This document shows, in pieces, positions 8,111 to 16,819 of a stretch of 36,974 bases of DNA. Numbering within the stretch: the stretch's first letter is position 1; each line of letters begins with the position of its first letter. The stretch spans positions 1 to 36,974 of the forward strand of contig CAITHY010000142.1 of the NCBI GenBank assembly GCA_903892315.1. The letters run 5' to 3'. The translations under genes were made by a program, and so were the position numbers. The notes beneath the pieces are model-generated. The model did not search any database. It had not been told where the DNA came from and saw only the letters and a list, made by a program, of their open reading frames with translations. Source of the stretch: an uncultured beta proteobacterium (GTDB lineage: Bacteria; Pseudomonadota; Gammaproteobacteria; Burkholderiales; Burkholderiaceae).

Positions 8111-9280
8111 TTATTTAACATTAGTCTGTATCCATTTGCCAATAGCTTGAGCTACTTGGTCACTATTTTTCTCGAGCATCATCATATGACCATTTCCTTT
8201 GATGCCCTCATTCTCAAGTCGCATATGCTGATTCTTGACTCCAGCCTGAGTTAAAAATTTAGAGGTACAGTGATCTAGCGTTGCCCTAAAAGAAGCTTCG
8301 CCGGTAACAATGACCGTAGGAATATTTTTCATATTGGGAAGTTGGCGAGCAGGCTCTGCCTGTAACCAACAACGCATTAGCTCTGGAGAGTCTGACTTTT
8401 CCTGACGTACCATTTTTAACTCAGCTGCATTATCTGTTGGTGGGTCGTATTTAAGTGGGATTCGAGTGATGCCCCATGCACGTGCAACATTGTCACTATC
8501 TTTGTACCAATTTTCCCCACCTAAAAAACTGACGTCATAAAATGGAGGACCATTTGGCTCTACAGCAATATGCGCCTTAACTAAGTCTGGGCGAGCATCA
8601 CTAATCTTCCAGCCAAATACGCCTGACTGAGAGTGTGTCAGAACAATAGCGGGCCCAATCTTTTCTAAGAGGGCGACATCAGCGGGATACATTAACTCCT
8701 CTGTCTTTGTTCCGCTGGCAATAAATTCAACTTGCTGCGCATAAAATTGATCAAATGACGGATTGCCAACCACTCCTGGGCCGCCTGGCCATTGGTTATG
8801 CAGCTTGGCTTGAGGGAAGAGATTAAAGTTTTCTTGGCCAGTAAATACCAGTTCCAGATCGCGGGCTCCAAAGCGAGCATACGGACCATAGATCTCAGCA
8901 GAATCGCCTGATCTTGCTCTGCCAACTTGATCAACAACATACACTTTGTACCCCTGTGCGGCAAAATAATCCGCCCAGCCTCGACGTCCATCTGGGGTGC
9001 CTAAAAAGTTGTTGCCCGTTTGCGCGGTTCCATGAATCATGACGATAGGGTAGGGGTGCTTTACTGTTTTGGGAATCATGTACTGAACATACATTTGATC
9101 GGTCATTAATTTTTTACCACCAACATCAATATATTTGCCATTCACAAAAAAGTATCCTTGATCAGCAAGTGCCACCGGCTTTTTTATATATTTGGATGAA
9201 GGCTCTACTGAGTGAGCAAAGTGAATGCTTAGACCAATAAACAAGCTTACTATGAGTGGCCTTGCAATGGATTTAAACAT
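8111..9280 (-). CDS. Exported alpha/beta hydrolase (HSQSG type)
   Basis: I chose the start at 9280, giving 389 aa, because AGGAGA stands just upstream of that ATG and the protein then begins with a signal peptide (MFKSIARPLIVSLFIGLSIHFAHS). The oxyanion loop is IHGTAQTG (82-89). The nucleophile elbow is THSQSG (215-220, Ser217), where the usual flanking glycines of GHSQG are replaced. The DQVGRARSG segment and a late GNGHMMM with the likely catalytic His are present. The same elbow and DQVGRGRS segment occur in the hydrolase at 10814, so the two are paralogues. The family is likely esterase-like, and the substrate is unknown. Confidence 0.85.
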   Translation of the reverse strand: MFKSIARPLIVSLFIGLSIHFAHSVEPSSKYIKKPVALADQGYFFVNGKYIDVGGKKLMTDQMYVQYMIPKTVKHPYPIVMIHGTAQTGNNFLGTPDGRRGWADYFAAQGYKVYVVDQVGRARSGDSAEIYGPYARFGARDLELVFTGQENFNLFPQAKLHNQWPGGPGVVGNPSFDQFYAQQVEFIASGTKTEELMYPADVALLEKIGPAIVLTHSQSGVFGWKISDARPDLVKAHIAVEPNGPPFYDVSFLGGENWYKDSDNVARAWGITRIPLKYDPPTDNAAELKMVRQEKSDSPELMRCWLQAEPARQLPNMKNIPTVIVTGEASFRATLDHCTSKFLTQAGVKNQHMRLENEGIKGNGHMMMLEKNSDQVAQAIGKWIQTNVK

Positions 9281-9516
9281 GATGTCTCCTGTTGGTCTAT
9301 TCATTAGTCGAAATACGTTTCAATGATTTAAATTTTGACTAATAGAATTTATATCTTGAATAGATCTTATGTGCTTTTCAAGACCTATCGGGTAAATACT
9401 AGGGAAAATCATAAAATAGCTCTGAGAGACTTGGTTGGCTGAGAGATGTCAACCCTAATTCATTAGATCATGTTTTGAGGTAACGGCTTAACTTAGCAAG
9501 TAAATTGATCGCCACT

Positions 9517-10788
9517 CTACGAGTAGCTAAATGGAGATGGGAAGGGTCTGCCATAAGGCACTCCCCCTCTAATAGTTTGAAATGGCACAAAGGCCATTTG
9601 ACCGGGGCGTTTATTACCTTTTGTATCTAGCCATTCTGTTGGTTTTTCAATCAAATCAAATATCGTAATATCAGCACTAGCTCCATTTTTAAGCGTTCCC
9701 AATAATGGATCTCGATTAATAATTTTTCCAGGGTGATTTGTTGTCATGGCAATAACCTCATTGACAGAAAAGCCAAGAGTTAGAAACTTACTCATTACAT
9801 TTGGAAGATAGGGAATGCTAGGAGAGTTACCGCTATAAGCATGAAGATCGCTCGAAATGGTGCTTGGGATTAGACCTTGCTGAATTGCTGGTTCAGCAAT
9901 AGTGAAATCAAAGCTACCACCGCCATGTCCAACATCGATAATAACGCCTCGCTTCTTAGCCTCCAATGCTGCGGCAATGAGCTTACCATTTTGTACCGTA
10001 TTATTACCGGCGCCACTATAGGCGTGTGTCAAGATATCTCCAGGTCTCAGAGTATCAAGCAAAATACTTAAGTCACCTGGCGCATTTCCAATATGGCACA
10101 TGACCCTAGCTCCTTTGACTCCGGAGCACTCTGCCGCAAGAATGGCTCTGCGAAGAGGTTCAATGCCATTTTCTCCAACCACATCAAGAGACTCTCTAAC
10201 TTTGATTCCTAAGAGAATGTCAGGATTTTCATTCAGGGTTCGGGCGGCTAGATCAATATTTGCATACTCCATATTCTTCATTTCGCCAACTGGAAACCCT
10301 GCAAGTCCAATGGATGAGATGTGAAGAAATGCGTACATGCGACTTCTTGCCTGCGCTGTAATGTAATGTTTAAAAGCTGAAAAATTATTTGCGCCTGCAT
10401 CACCGGCATCCACAAAGGTCGTTGTTCCAGTTAGGTAAACCAACTCATCTGCAGGCAATCCTATTGCAGATGCTTGAGGATAGCAATGAGCGTGGAGGTC
10501 AATGAGTCCTGGCGTGATAATTTTGCCGCTTGCATTAATGGTTTGAGCTGATTTTTTAGTCAACTGAGGTTTAATCTCCACAATTTTTTGATTGCGTATT
10601 CCAATATCGGCGATTTGATCCAATTTTTGGGAGGGATCAACGACTCTGCCACCGGTAATGATTAAGTCATACCCATCTGTGGGGCCAAGCCCTTGCTGCC
10701 CAAATGAATTGATTGGATTGAGCAATAGGGGTGTGGATGCGATGCCTAAAATATTTTGTAGGATGCGGCGGCGTTTTGGATTCATCAT
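9517..10788 (-). CDS. Exported amidohydrolase/deacetylase family metallohydrolase
   Basis: A 423-aa amidohydrolase-superfamily protein. The N-terminus has KRRRILQNILGIASTPLLL, a probable Tat signal, followed by the small beta domain (DLIITGGRVVDPSQ) and the metal motif HAH at 99-101 in GLIDLHAHCYP. A possible carbamylated lysine lies in LLGIKVRES, and later metal-site segments are MCHIGNAP and ISSDLHAYSG. This is the dihydroorotase-like deacetylase subgroup, which is usually cytosolic; the export signal is therefore notable. It is 25 bp downstream of the hydrolase at 10814-11884 and probably co-transcribed with it. Hydrolysis of a cyclic or N-acyl amide is plausible, with no specific substrate visible. 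Confidence 0.82.
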   Translation of the reverse strand: MMNPKRRRILQNILGIASTPLLLNPINSFGQQGLGPTDGYDLIITGGRVVDPSQKLDQIADIGIRNQKIVEIKPQLTKKSAQTINASGKIITPGLIDLHAHCYPQASAIGLPADELVYLTGTTTFVDAGDAGANNFSAFKHYITAQARSRMYAFLHISSIGLAGFPVGEMKNMEYANIDLAARTLNENPDILLGIKVRESLDVVGENGIEPLRRAILAAECSGVKGARVMCHIGNAPGDLSILLDTLRPGDILTHAYSGAGNNTVQNGKLIAAALEAKKRGVIIDVGHGGGSFDFTIAEPAIQQGLIPSTISSDLHAYSGNSPSIPYLPNVMSKFLTLGFSVNEVIAMTTNHPGKIINRDPLLGTLKNGASADITIFDLIEKPTEWLDTKGNKRPGQMAFVPFQTIRGGVPYGRPFPSPFSYS

Positions 10789-10813
10789 TTTCTCCTAGAT
10801 CAATCTTAATTGA

Positions 10814-11884
10814 CTAATTCCTTGAAGTAATCTTTTTTTCAATCCAGGTACTGAGTAATGCCGCTAATTCAATTGAATTGTCATCTTGCATCAACATGTG
10901 TGTATTTCCTTTTATACCAATTTCGGGTAGAACAAGTAATTCAGCATTCCCACCTTGCGCATTAACTTTGGTGACAAATTCTCGGCAAGCTTTTAGACGT
11001 GGAGCCCATCTAGTTGATTGTTCAACAAAATCGCCAAACATGACCAGTGAGGGTATTTTTAAGTAAGGCGTTAAATCAGAATCTGCTGAGGGGCATGCTG
11101 CCGGCTCAATAGAAATGATGCCCGCAATGCCATCGTTACTAATTTTGGCTGAATGAAATGGAAAAATACCAGACTGTGAATGACTTATTAGTACGGTTTT
11201 TTTGAGCTCCCTAGATAGCGTTGATAATGCTATTGGTGTAGCGTTGGGCTCTTCGAGTCCGTAGTACCAGTCGGCTACCATCTGTTGCCAAAGGCCCTGT
11301 TGTGCGGCAATTGGAAATCTTTGGCTCTCATAAGTCTTTGGATATTCAGGACCAAAGCGAAAGATTTGCCAGGCACCCTCATGGCTAGCGGCAATGACAG
11401 TCGGTAATTTTTCAGGTGGAACTTGATTAGTTTTAACTGCATTAATTTGAGAGGCCGCATTGACTGCAGAGCGGCCACGTCCAACTTGATCAATGACATA
11501 AGTTGGAAAGCCCCTGCGGACAAAGTATTCGTTCCACCCCATGCGATTATCTGGAGTAGATTCCCAGGTCTTGCCCGTTAGGCAGCAACCATGGATTAAG
11601 ACAATGGAGGTCGACTTGGCTTTAACAGGGGTTTGATAGGCTACATACATCTGATCTAGAGTGATTGTTCCTTTGGAGCTAAAGGCTGGCATGGTTGATA
11701 GGGTATCGGATGCCACATCTTGACCACCAACAAAGAAACTTCCCTGCTTGCTAATGATGAGAGGCGCTTTTAGAGTTGATTCCGAAAGAGGTGTGATTGG
11801 GTATTTTTGGGAAAATGCGGCATGTGTGATAAATGTGCCGGCTATTGTTATGAATAAACGTGCTACATAAATATTGAGCTTCAT
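10814..11884 (-). CDS. Exported alpha/beta hydrolase (HSQSG type)
   Basis: A 356-aa protein with a signal peptide (MKLNIYVARLFITIAGTFITHAAFS). The oxyanion loop is LIHGCCLTG (97-105) and the elbow is ISHSQSG (233-239, Ser236). DQVGRGRS follows the core strand, and the late GIKGNTHMLM supplies the catalytic His. It is a paralogue of the 8111-9280 protein, with the same TPD.R.GW..YF and DQVGR segments. It leads a minus-strand unit with the amidohydrolase, so the ester or lactone product of one enzyme may be the substrate of the other. This functional link is inferred from position. Confidence 0.85.
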   Translation of the reverse strand: MKLNIYVARLFITIAGTFITHAAFSQKYPITPLSESTLKAPLIISKQGSFFVGGQDVASDTLSTMPAFSSKGTITLDQMYVAYQTPVKAKSTSIVLIHGCCLTGKTWESTPDNRMGWNEYFVRRGFPTYVIDQVGRGRSAVNAASQINAVKTNQVPPEKLPTVIAASHEGAWQIFRFGPEYPKTYESQRFPIAAQQGLWQQMVADWYYGLEEPNATPIALSTLSRELKKTVLISHSQSGIFPFHSAKISNDGIAGIISIEPAACPSADSDLTPYLKIPSLVMFGDFVEQSTRWAPRLKACREFVTKVNAQGGNAELLVLPEIGIKGNTHMLMQDDNSIELAALLSTWIEKKITSRN

Positions 11885-12291
11885 TCAATCCCTTTTGTTT
11901 TAATTTAATAGTTTCTGAGTCTGAAAAGTACTTAAATTTTGTCTTCATGTTTACGATATCTTAGATTGATGCTTTTGGGGTTAGTACTAGGCCGTTAGCT
12001 GAACTAAGAAGTTAATAATTTGTGCGTTGCATTATTTTTGCAAAGAGACTGAAGTGAAATATTGCACAAAAGGTCACTAATAGACGCATAGAGGTATGGT
12101 TATTTATTAGTCAATTCTGGCTGGTGAAAAACCTCCTAACTGTTATTGTTAGGGTAATTACGCCCTATATATTTCGTGAAATACTTCCTATATTGAGATC
12201 ATTGTTGTTAAGAATTCCAGTGAAAATTTAGTTGCTTATCTTTCAGTCTTACAGACACGATTGCTTTTATAAATAAAATTGAGGAGGCGGA
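11885..12291. other. Divergent intergenic region with inverted repeats
   Basis: 407 bp without a gene separates the minus-strand hydrolase unit and the plus-strand M20 gene. It is AT-rich and must carry both promoters. Apart from the inverted repeats at 12135-12167 described separately, and an ATTTC/GAAAT pair just after them, I see nothing recognisable. Confidence 0.5.
12135..12167. promoter_or_regulatory. Overlapping inverted repeats, possible operator
   Basis: CCTAAC (12135-12140) and GTTAGG (12148-12153) form a perfect 6-bp inverted repeat with a 7-bp spacer. It overlaps a second one, TAGGG then CCCTA, spaced by eight bases. Both lie about 130 bp upstream of the M20 start at 12292 and within the divergent region. 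This fits a dimeric regulator site, but no regulator gene is next to it. Confidence 0.4.
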
Positions 12292-13722
12292 ATGAGGTTC
12301 AATAAAAAATCTATTTTTCTGGGAATATTTGTAGTAACGGCGCTTTATTTTGACTCTTTTGCCAGTGCTCAAACACCGCTTTCTCCAGACTCATATCAGA
12401 AAAGTCTACGATCAATTTATAAAGAATTGGTTGAAATTAATACGACCGACTCTGTTGGCAGTTGTACAAAAGCGGCAAGTGCAATGGCGCAGTATTTACA
12501 AAGGGCTGGCTTTGATAAGGAAAACTTGCAGTTACTTGCTCCTCCTCGAGGTCCCCAAAAGGGCAACTTAGTCGCCACTATCAAGGGTAAGAATGAAAGT
12601 CTCAAGCCTATTTTGTTGCTCGCTCATATAGATGTAGTAGAGGCTAAGCGCCAAGACTGGGAGCGTGACCCTTTTAAATTAATTGAAGAAAATGGTAATT
12701 TTTATGCGCGAGGTGCGGCTGACGACAAATCGATGGCTGCAATTTATGTAGCCAATCTCGTGCGAATGAAAAATGAAAAATATATACCTGAGCGCGGTAT
12801 TGTCATGGCACTAACCTGTGACGAGGAAAAAATTCCCACTGAATTTAATGGGGTTGAATATCTGTTAAAAAATCATCGCCAACTAATTGATGCAGAGTTA
12901 GCAATTAATGAGGGCGCAGATAATTTATTAAAGCCAGACGGAACTAAAGCGTTTATTGCGCTGATGGCAAGTGAGAAAGTCTTCCAGACTTACTCATTTG
13001 AAACAACAAATCCTGGCGGCCATAGTGCCAGACCTCGCAAAGATAATGCAATTTATGACCTTGCCAGGGGTTTAGTGAATCTGGCTGACTATAGCTTCCC
13101 AGTAAAGCTTAATGAGGTTACAAAATCATATCTTGAAAAAATGTCCTCATTTGAATCTGGTCAGCTAGCTGAGGATATGGGGGTAATAGCAAGCAATCCC
13201 AATGATCAGGCCGCATTAACAAGAATGAGTGATAAGCCTTATTACAATAATCTGCTACGTACCACCTGTGTTGCAACCATGTTAACGGCTGGACATGCCA
13301 CTAATGCTTTGCCTCAGAGGGCTAAGGCAACAGTTAATTGCAGAATCCTCCCTGGGGACTCTGTTGATGAAGTTCAAAAAACGTTACAAAAAGTTGTAGC
13401 TAACGACAAAATCAAAATTACTCCAGATCATGTGGCAGTCTTGAGTCCTCCATCACCACTCACTGAGAAGATAGCCTCATCTGTGACAAAGGTTAGTAGT
13501 CAAATTTTTCCTGGCATTCCAGTAATACCAACGATGCTAGTAGCAACAACGGACGGACGCTTTCTGAATAATGCTGGAATTCCAACATATGGTGTGAACG
13601 GAATCTTTAGGGATGCCAATGGCGGCTATATTCATGGATTGAACGAGAGAATGCCGGTAAGCTCTTTATTTGAAGGGCAAGAGTTTTTATATCGTTTGAC
13701 TATGCTTCTCTCGGGGTCTTAA
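12292..13722 (+). CDS. Exported M20 family metallohydrolase
   Basis: A 476-aa zinc hydrolase with a signal peptide (about 1-27, ending FASAQ) and a strong GAGGAGG ribosome site. Metal-site motifs are in order: AHIDVV (His112, Asp114), GAADDK (Asp144), and CDEEK (Glu178/Glu179). The lid/dimerisation domain carries GGHSARP, and a C-terminal His lies in GGYIHGLNERM. Length fits the M20/M25/M40 group (peptidases, N-acyl-amino-acid hydrolases). Most known members are cytosolic or lysosomal, so a periplasmic location is unusual. The next gene encodes a second exported M20 enzyme, with a terminator between, so the two are separate units that may handle related substrates. Confidence 0.88.
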   Translation: MRFNKKSIFLGIFVVTALYFDSFASAQTPLSPDSYQKSLRSIYKELVEINTTDSVGSCTKAASAMAQYLQRAGFDKENLQLLAPPRGPQKGNLVATIKGKNESLKPILLLAHIDVVEAKRQDWERDPFKLIEENGNFYARGAADDKSMAAIYVANLVRMKNEKYIPERGIVMALTCDEEKIPTEFNGVEYLLKNHRQLIDAELAINEGADNLLKPDGTKAFIALMASEKVFQTYSFETTNPGGHSARPRKDNAIYDLARGLVNLADYSFPVKLNEVTKSYLEKMSSFESGQLAEDMGVIASNPNDQAALTRMSDKPYYNNLLRTTCVATMLTAGHATNALPQRAKATVNCRILPGDSVDEVQKTLQKVVANDKIKITPDHVAVLSPPSPLTEKIASSVTKVSSQIFPGIPVIPTMLVATTDGRFLNNAGIPTYGVNGIFRDANGGYIHGLNERMPVSSLFEGQEFLYRLTMLLSGS

Positions 13723-13759
13723 GGTCTAGATAGCGCTTTAGCATCTAGCAGGACTTCAG

Positions 13760-13797
13760 AAAATCCCTTGCCATACATGGCAGGGGATTTTATTTTC
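13760..13797 (+). terminator. Rho-independent terminator after the first M20 gene
   Basis: A 14-bp stem (AAAATCCCTTGCCA with TGGCAGGGGATTTT, one G-T pair) around a TACA loop, followed by TATTTT. Confidence 0.88.
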
Positions 13798-13834
13798 AGG
13801 ATTATTAAATTAGTGTAAAGTTTTTGAATAACAA

Positions 13835-13854
13835 AATTAATTAATTAATTAATT
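13835..13854 (+). repeat. Tetranucleotide repeat, five AATT units
   Basis: Five perfect AATT units stand immediately upstream of the TAGGAGGAG ribosome site and 17 bp before the ATG at 13872. Slippage here would change the spacing between promoter and ribosome site. Confidence 0.8.
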
Positions 13855-13871
13855 GATTAGGAGGAGTTGAA

Positions 13872-15419
13872 ATGCATGAAATTAAAATAGCATTGTTTTT
13901 TGTATTCCAATTTCTCATGGTTGGTACTGCCATAGCAGAATTGCCGGCTGGCATAAACAATCAGGAGATACGGGCAGCCGCCCTACAGAGCTTTCCTGAG
14001 TATCTGAACTTACTGACCTTGCCTAATGATTCGATTGCAAGTGCGAGTGATATTCAAGTCAACGCAAATCAATTAGAACAACTCTTTCAAAAGAGGGGTT
14101 TCTCAACCAAGCAGTTTGAAAATAGTGGCAAACCACTAGTGTTGGCTGAGTTTCCTGCAGACCCCGGTAAAAAGACAGTCTTGTTCTATCTGCACTTTGA
14201 TGGGCAACCAGTTGTGCTCTCTCAGTGGACTCAGCCAAGCCCATGGCAGCCTGTATTGAAGAAAAAATCTGCTGATGGTAAGTGGCAGATTGTAGGTATG
14301 CAAGAGTTGATGAAAATCGATTTTGATCCTGAGTTAAGGGTGTTTGGCAGATCCTCATCGGATGATAAGGGTCCCATCATGATGTTCTTAGCTTCAATGG
14401 ATTTGATGGGGTCAAAAGGCGTGAAGCCTGCTGTCAATATTAAAGTGATTTTGGATAGTGAGGAGGAGGTCAATTCACCTGGTATACCTCAGGCAGTGAT
14501 TCAGAATAAAGAGTTCTTAAAGGCTGATGCTTTGGTCATCTTTGATATGGCAAGTCATCCCAGCGGTAGACCTACTGCTATTTTTGGCAACCGAGGTGTG
14601 CAGTGGCTGAACTTAACTGTCTATGGTCCTAAGGCACCACTTCATAGCGGGCATTATGGAAATTATGTGCCCAATCCAGCATTTAATTTAGCCAGACTTC
14701 TGTCGACTATGAAAAACGAAAAGGGTCAGGTACTTATTCCGGGGTATTACTCAACAACAAAGTTAAATATTGCGGATTTGAAAGCCCTTGATGCGGTTGG
14801 TGATGATGAGACTGCCCTAAAAAAAAGGGTCGGCATTGCTAACCCTGATCAGGTTGCTTCGAATTATCAGCGCTCTTTACAGTATCCGTCTTTAAATATT
14901 CGCGGTCTATCGGCTGGTGGTGTAGGGTCAGAAGCCGCCAATATTATTCCCAAAGAAGCAATTGCAGACATTGATATTAGAACGACTACCGATGCTAATG
15001 CTCAGTACTTAACAAGTTTAATTAAAAAGCATATTGATAAGCAAGGCTTTCATATTATTGATCATGACCCAACCGATGCTGAGCGGGCTCAATACCCGCT
15101 ATTGGTGAAAATGACTGAGGGACTGCCTGCTGAAGCGGCTAGGCAACCAATCGATACATCTGTCAGGAGGTGGGTAGAGTTTGCTGAATTAGACGCCTAT
15201 AGTAATCAAGTTGGGATTACTCCTGTGATTATTCGTGCATCTGGTGCCACCGTTCCGACACATGAAATTGTTGGCCCACTTGGATTACCCTTCGTCATTG
15301 TCCCAACTGTCAATACCGATAATAATCAGCATGCATACGATGAGAATTTAAGGATGGGAAATTATTTATCTGGTATGAGGACGATGCTTGGACTTATGAA
15401 TACTCCATATAAATATTGA
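13872..15419 (+). CDS. Exported M20 family metallohydrolase, long form
   Basis: A 515-aa zinc hydrolase with a signal peptide (about 1-22, ending TAIAE) and a very strong TAGGAGGAG ribosome site. Motifs are YLHFDGQP (His108, Asp110), GRSSSDDKGP (Asp164), and LDSEEEVNSPG (Glu198-Glu200). A long insertion between the first and second motifs (QPSPWQPVLKKKSADGKWQI) is seen in dipeptidase-like M20 subgroups that act on larger substrates. The dimerisation domain begins near LNLTVYGPKAPLHSGHYG. It is probably a periplasmic dipeptidase or amidohydrolase. It differs strongly from the 12292 protein and so is not a recent tandem copy. Confidence 0.87.
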   Translation: MHEIKIALFFVFQFLMVGTAIAELPAGINNQEIRAAALQSFPEYLNLLTLPNDSIASASDIQVNANQLEQLFQKRGFSTKQFENSGKPLVLAEFPADPGKKTVLFYLHFDGQPVVLSQWTQPSPWQPVLKKKSADGKWQIVGMQELMKIDFDPELRVFGRSSSDDKGPIMMFLASMDLMGSKGVKPAVNIKVILDSEEEVNSPGIPQAVIQNKEFLKADALVIFDMASHPSGRPTAIFGNRGVQWLNLTVYGPKAPLHSGHYGNYVPNPAFNLARLLSTMKNEKGQVLIPGYYSTTKLNIADLKALDAVGDDETALKKRVGIANPDQVASNYQRSLQYPSLNIRGLSAGGVGSEAANIIPKEAIADIDIRTTTDANAQYLTSLIKKHIDKQGFHIIDHDPTDAERAQYPLLVKMTEGLPAEAARQPIDTSVRRWVEFAELDAYSNQVGITPVIIRASGATVPTHEIVGPLGLPFVIVPTVNTDNNQHAYDENLRMGNYLSGMRTMLGLMNTPYKY

Positions 15420-15454
15420 AGGTAATCGTGAAGTGTTGTGTGGGAGCTAAACAG

Positions 15455-15517
15455 TTTCTTTGATCCTTGCTTCAAGCCCAGGTGGGCCGAGCATCAATAA
15501 AAATGCAAACCCTCATT
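15455..15517 (+). repeat. tRNA-3'-end-like remnant (isolated)
   Basis: TTTGATCCTTGCTTCAAGCC and CAGGTGGGCC resemble the variable loop, T arm and acceptor of a tRNA. The T stem CTTGC/CCAGG pairs at four of five positions. No 5' half is present, so this is not a tRNA gene. A terminator-like stem follows. The same arrangement ends the repeats at 26.6 and 36.9 kb. Confidence 0.5.
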
Positions 15518-15541
15518 ATAAACGGCGGTGGTTTTGTTATT
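15506..15541 (+). terminator. Weak terminator-like hairpin after the tRNA-like remnant
   Basis: AAACC and GGTTTTG flank a 17-nt loop and are followed by a short T-rich tract. It resembles the stem after the tRNA-like segment at 36.9 kb. Confidence 0.4.
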
Positions 15542-15608
15542 TAAGTTCCCAGCATCTATGTAATGACTAGTCTTGGATTATGATCAGCTAATAACAAAAC
15601 GGGGACTT

Positions 15609-16664
15609 ATGAAAATTAAACTACAAATTACTAAACAAGTATTTCTGGGTTTACTTGCTCTCATTAGTTTTTCTCAAGCTTTTGCTGCTGGGAAAATAGA
15701 GATGAATGAATACATGATACAAAGCGATACCCCTGGTATATCTCTGTATTTGCGCAATAAGCATCTTATCGGAATGAAAACATTCTCCCCAGAAAAAACG
15801 CTGCTCTATGTTCATGGCTCTACCTATCCTTCTGAAACTGCTTTTGATTTATCCTTAGGTGGCACATCTTGGATGGAATACATTGCCTCTAAAGGTTATG
15901 ATGTTTGGTTGGTAGATTTGCGTGGCTATGGAAAATCTACTCGTCCACTAGAGATGGATCAACCTGCTGATCAAAACCCGCCACTGGTGCGAACCAATGT
16001 TGCTGTGAATGATGTCTCTAGTGCAGTTGATTACATTCTGAAAAAGCGTAATATCAATAAGATGAACCTGCTTGGATGGTCATGGGGAACAACCATCATG
16101 GGTAAGTACACCACTGAAAATAATCAAAAAGTAAATAAGCTTGTTTTGTATGCCCCACAATGGTTGCGTCAAGGTGGCGCACCTTTAACTGATAAGGGTG
16201 GGCAGCTGGGTGCTTATCGTGTTGCGTCTGTTGCTGACGCGAAGAATCGCTGGCTAACTGGTGTGCCAGAGAATGCAAAGGCAAGCTTAATTCCGGATGG
16301 TTGGTTTGAGAAATGGGCTGCGGTAACATTTGATACTGACCCATGGGGAAAAACCCAAGAGCCTAAAAAGTTACGTGCACCTAATGGCACAGTTCAGGAT
16401 GCACGTGAATTTTGGGCCGCAGGTACCCCGGTTTATGACCCCAAAAATATTCGCGTGCCAGTAATGTTAGTGCATGCAGAGTGGGATGCTGACTTGCCAA
16501 GTTATATGTTGTATGAATATTTTATAAAGTTAGAAAATGCTCCATACAAAATCATGCTTCAAATTAGCGAGGGCACTCACACCATCATTATGGAAAAGAA
16601 TCGTATGCTAATGTTCGCTGGTGTCCAAGAGTTCTTGGACAGTTCATTTAAATCTGAAAAATAA
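15609..16664 (+). CDS. Exported alpha/beta hydrolase (GWSWG type)
   Basis: I chose the ATG at 15609 (351 aa), since it follows GGGGAC and starts a signal peptide (MKIKLQITKQVFLGLLALIS, ending FAA at about 27). The oxyanion loop is YVHGST (67-72). The nucleophile elbow is GWSWG (156-160, Ser158), with Asp293 in EWDADLP and His324 in EGTHTI as the likely triad. The FDL segment after the oxyanion loop matches the 3865 protein. It lies between the M20 genes and the dehydrogenase/oxidase pair. Substrate unknown; lipase or esterase-like. Confidence 0.86.
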   Translation: MKIKLQITKQVFLGLLALISFSQAFAAGKIEMNEYMIQSDTPGISLYLRNKHLIGMKTFSPEKTLLYVHGSTYPSETAFDLSLGGTSWMEYIASKGYDVWLVDLRGYGKSTRPLEMDQPADQNPPLVRTNVAVNDVSSAVDYILKKRNINKMNLLGWSWGTTIMGKYTTENNQKVNKLVLYAPQWLRQGGAPLTDKGGQLGAYRVASVADAKNRWLTGVPENAKASLIPDGWFEKWAAVTFDTDPWGKTQEPKKLRAPNGTVQDAREFWAAGTPVYDPKNIRVPVMLVHAEWDADLPSYMLYEYFIKLENAPYKIMLQISEGTHTIIMEKNRMLMFAGVQEFLDSSFKSEK

Positions 16665-16819
16665 CTTTAGTTTTTTTTAAAAAATGAAGGCAAAACTTCC
16701 ATTGGCAACGATCATAGTTTTGTCTTTTAAGTATTGCTTTAATTAGCGCTTATTACGCCCAAAAAAATTAAATTCACCACGCTGTGTATTCTTAATAAAC
16801 AACAATAAAGATATAGTTA

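Noticed and set aside
13835..13854. CRISPR-like or origin-like repeat.
   Set aside because: It is a simple tetranucleotide run with no spacers and no DnaA-box cluster nearby.
16691..16727. A terminator after the 15609 hydrolase (CAAAACT/AGTTTTG).
   Set aside because: The loop is 18 nt and the stem is AT-rich, so it is too weak to claim.
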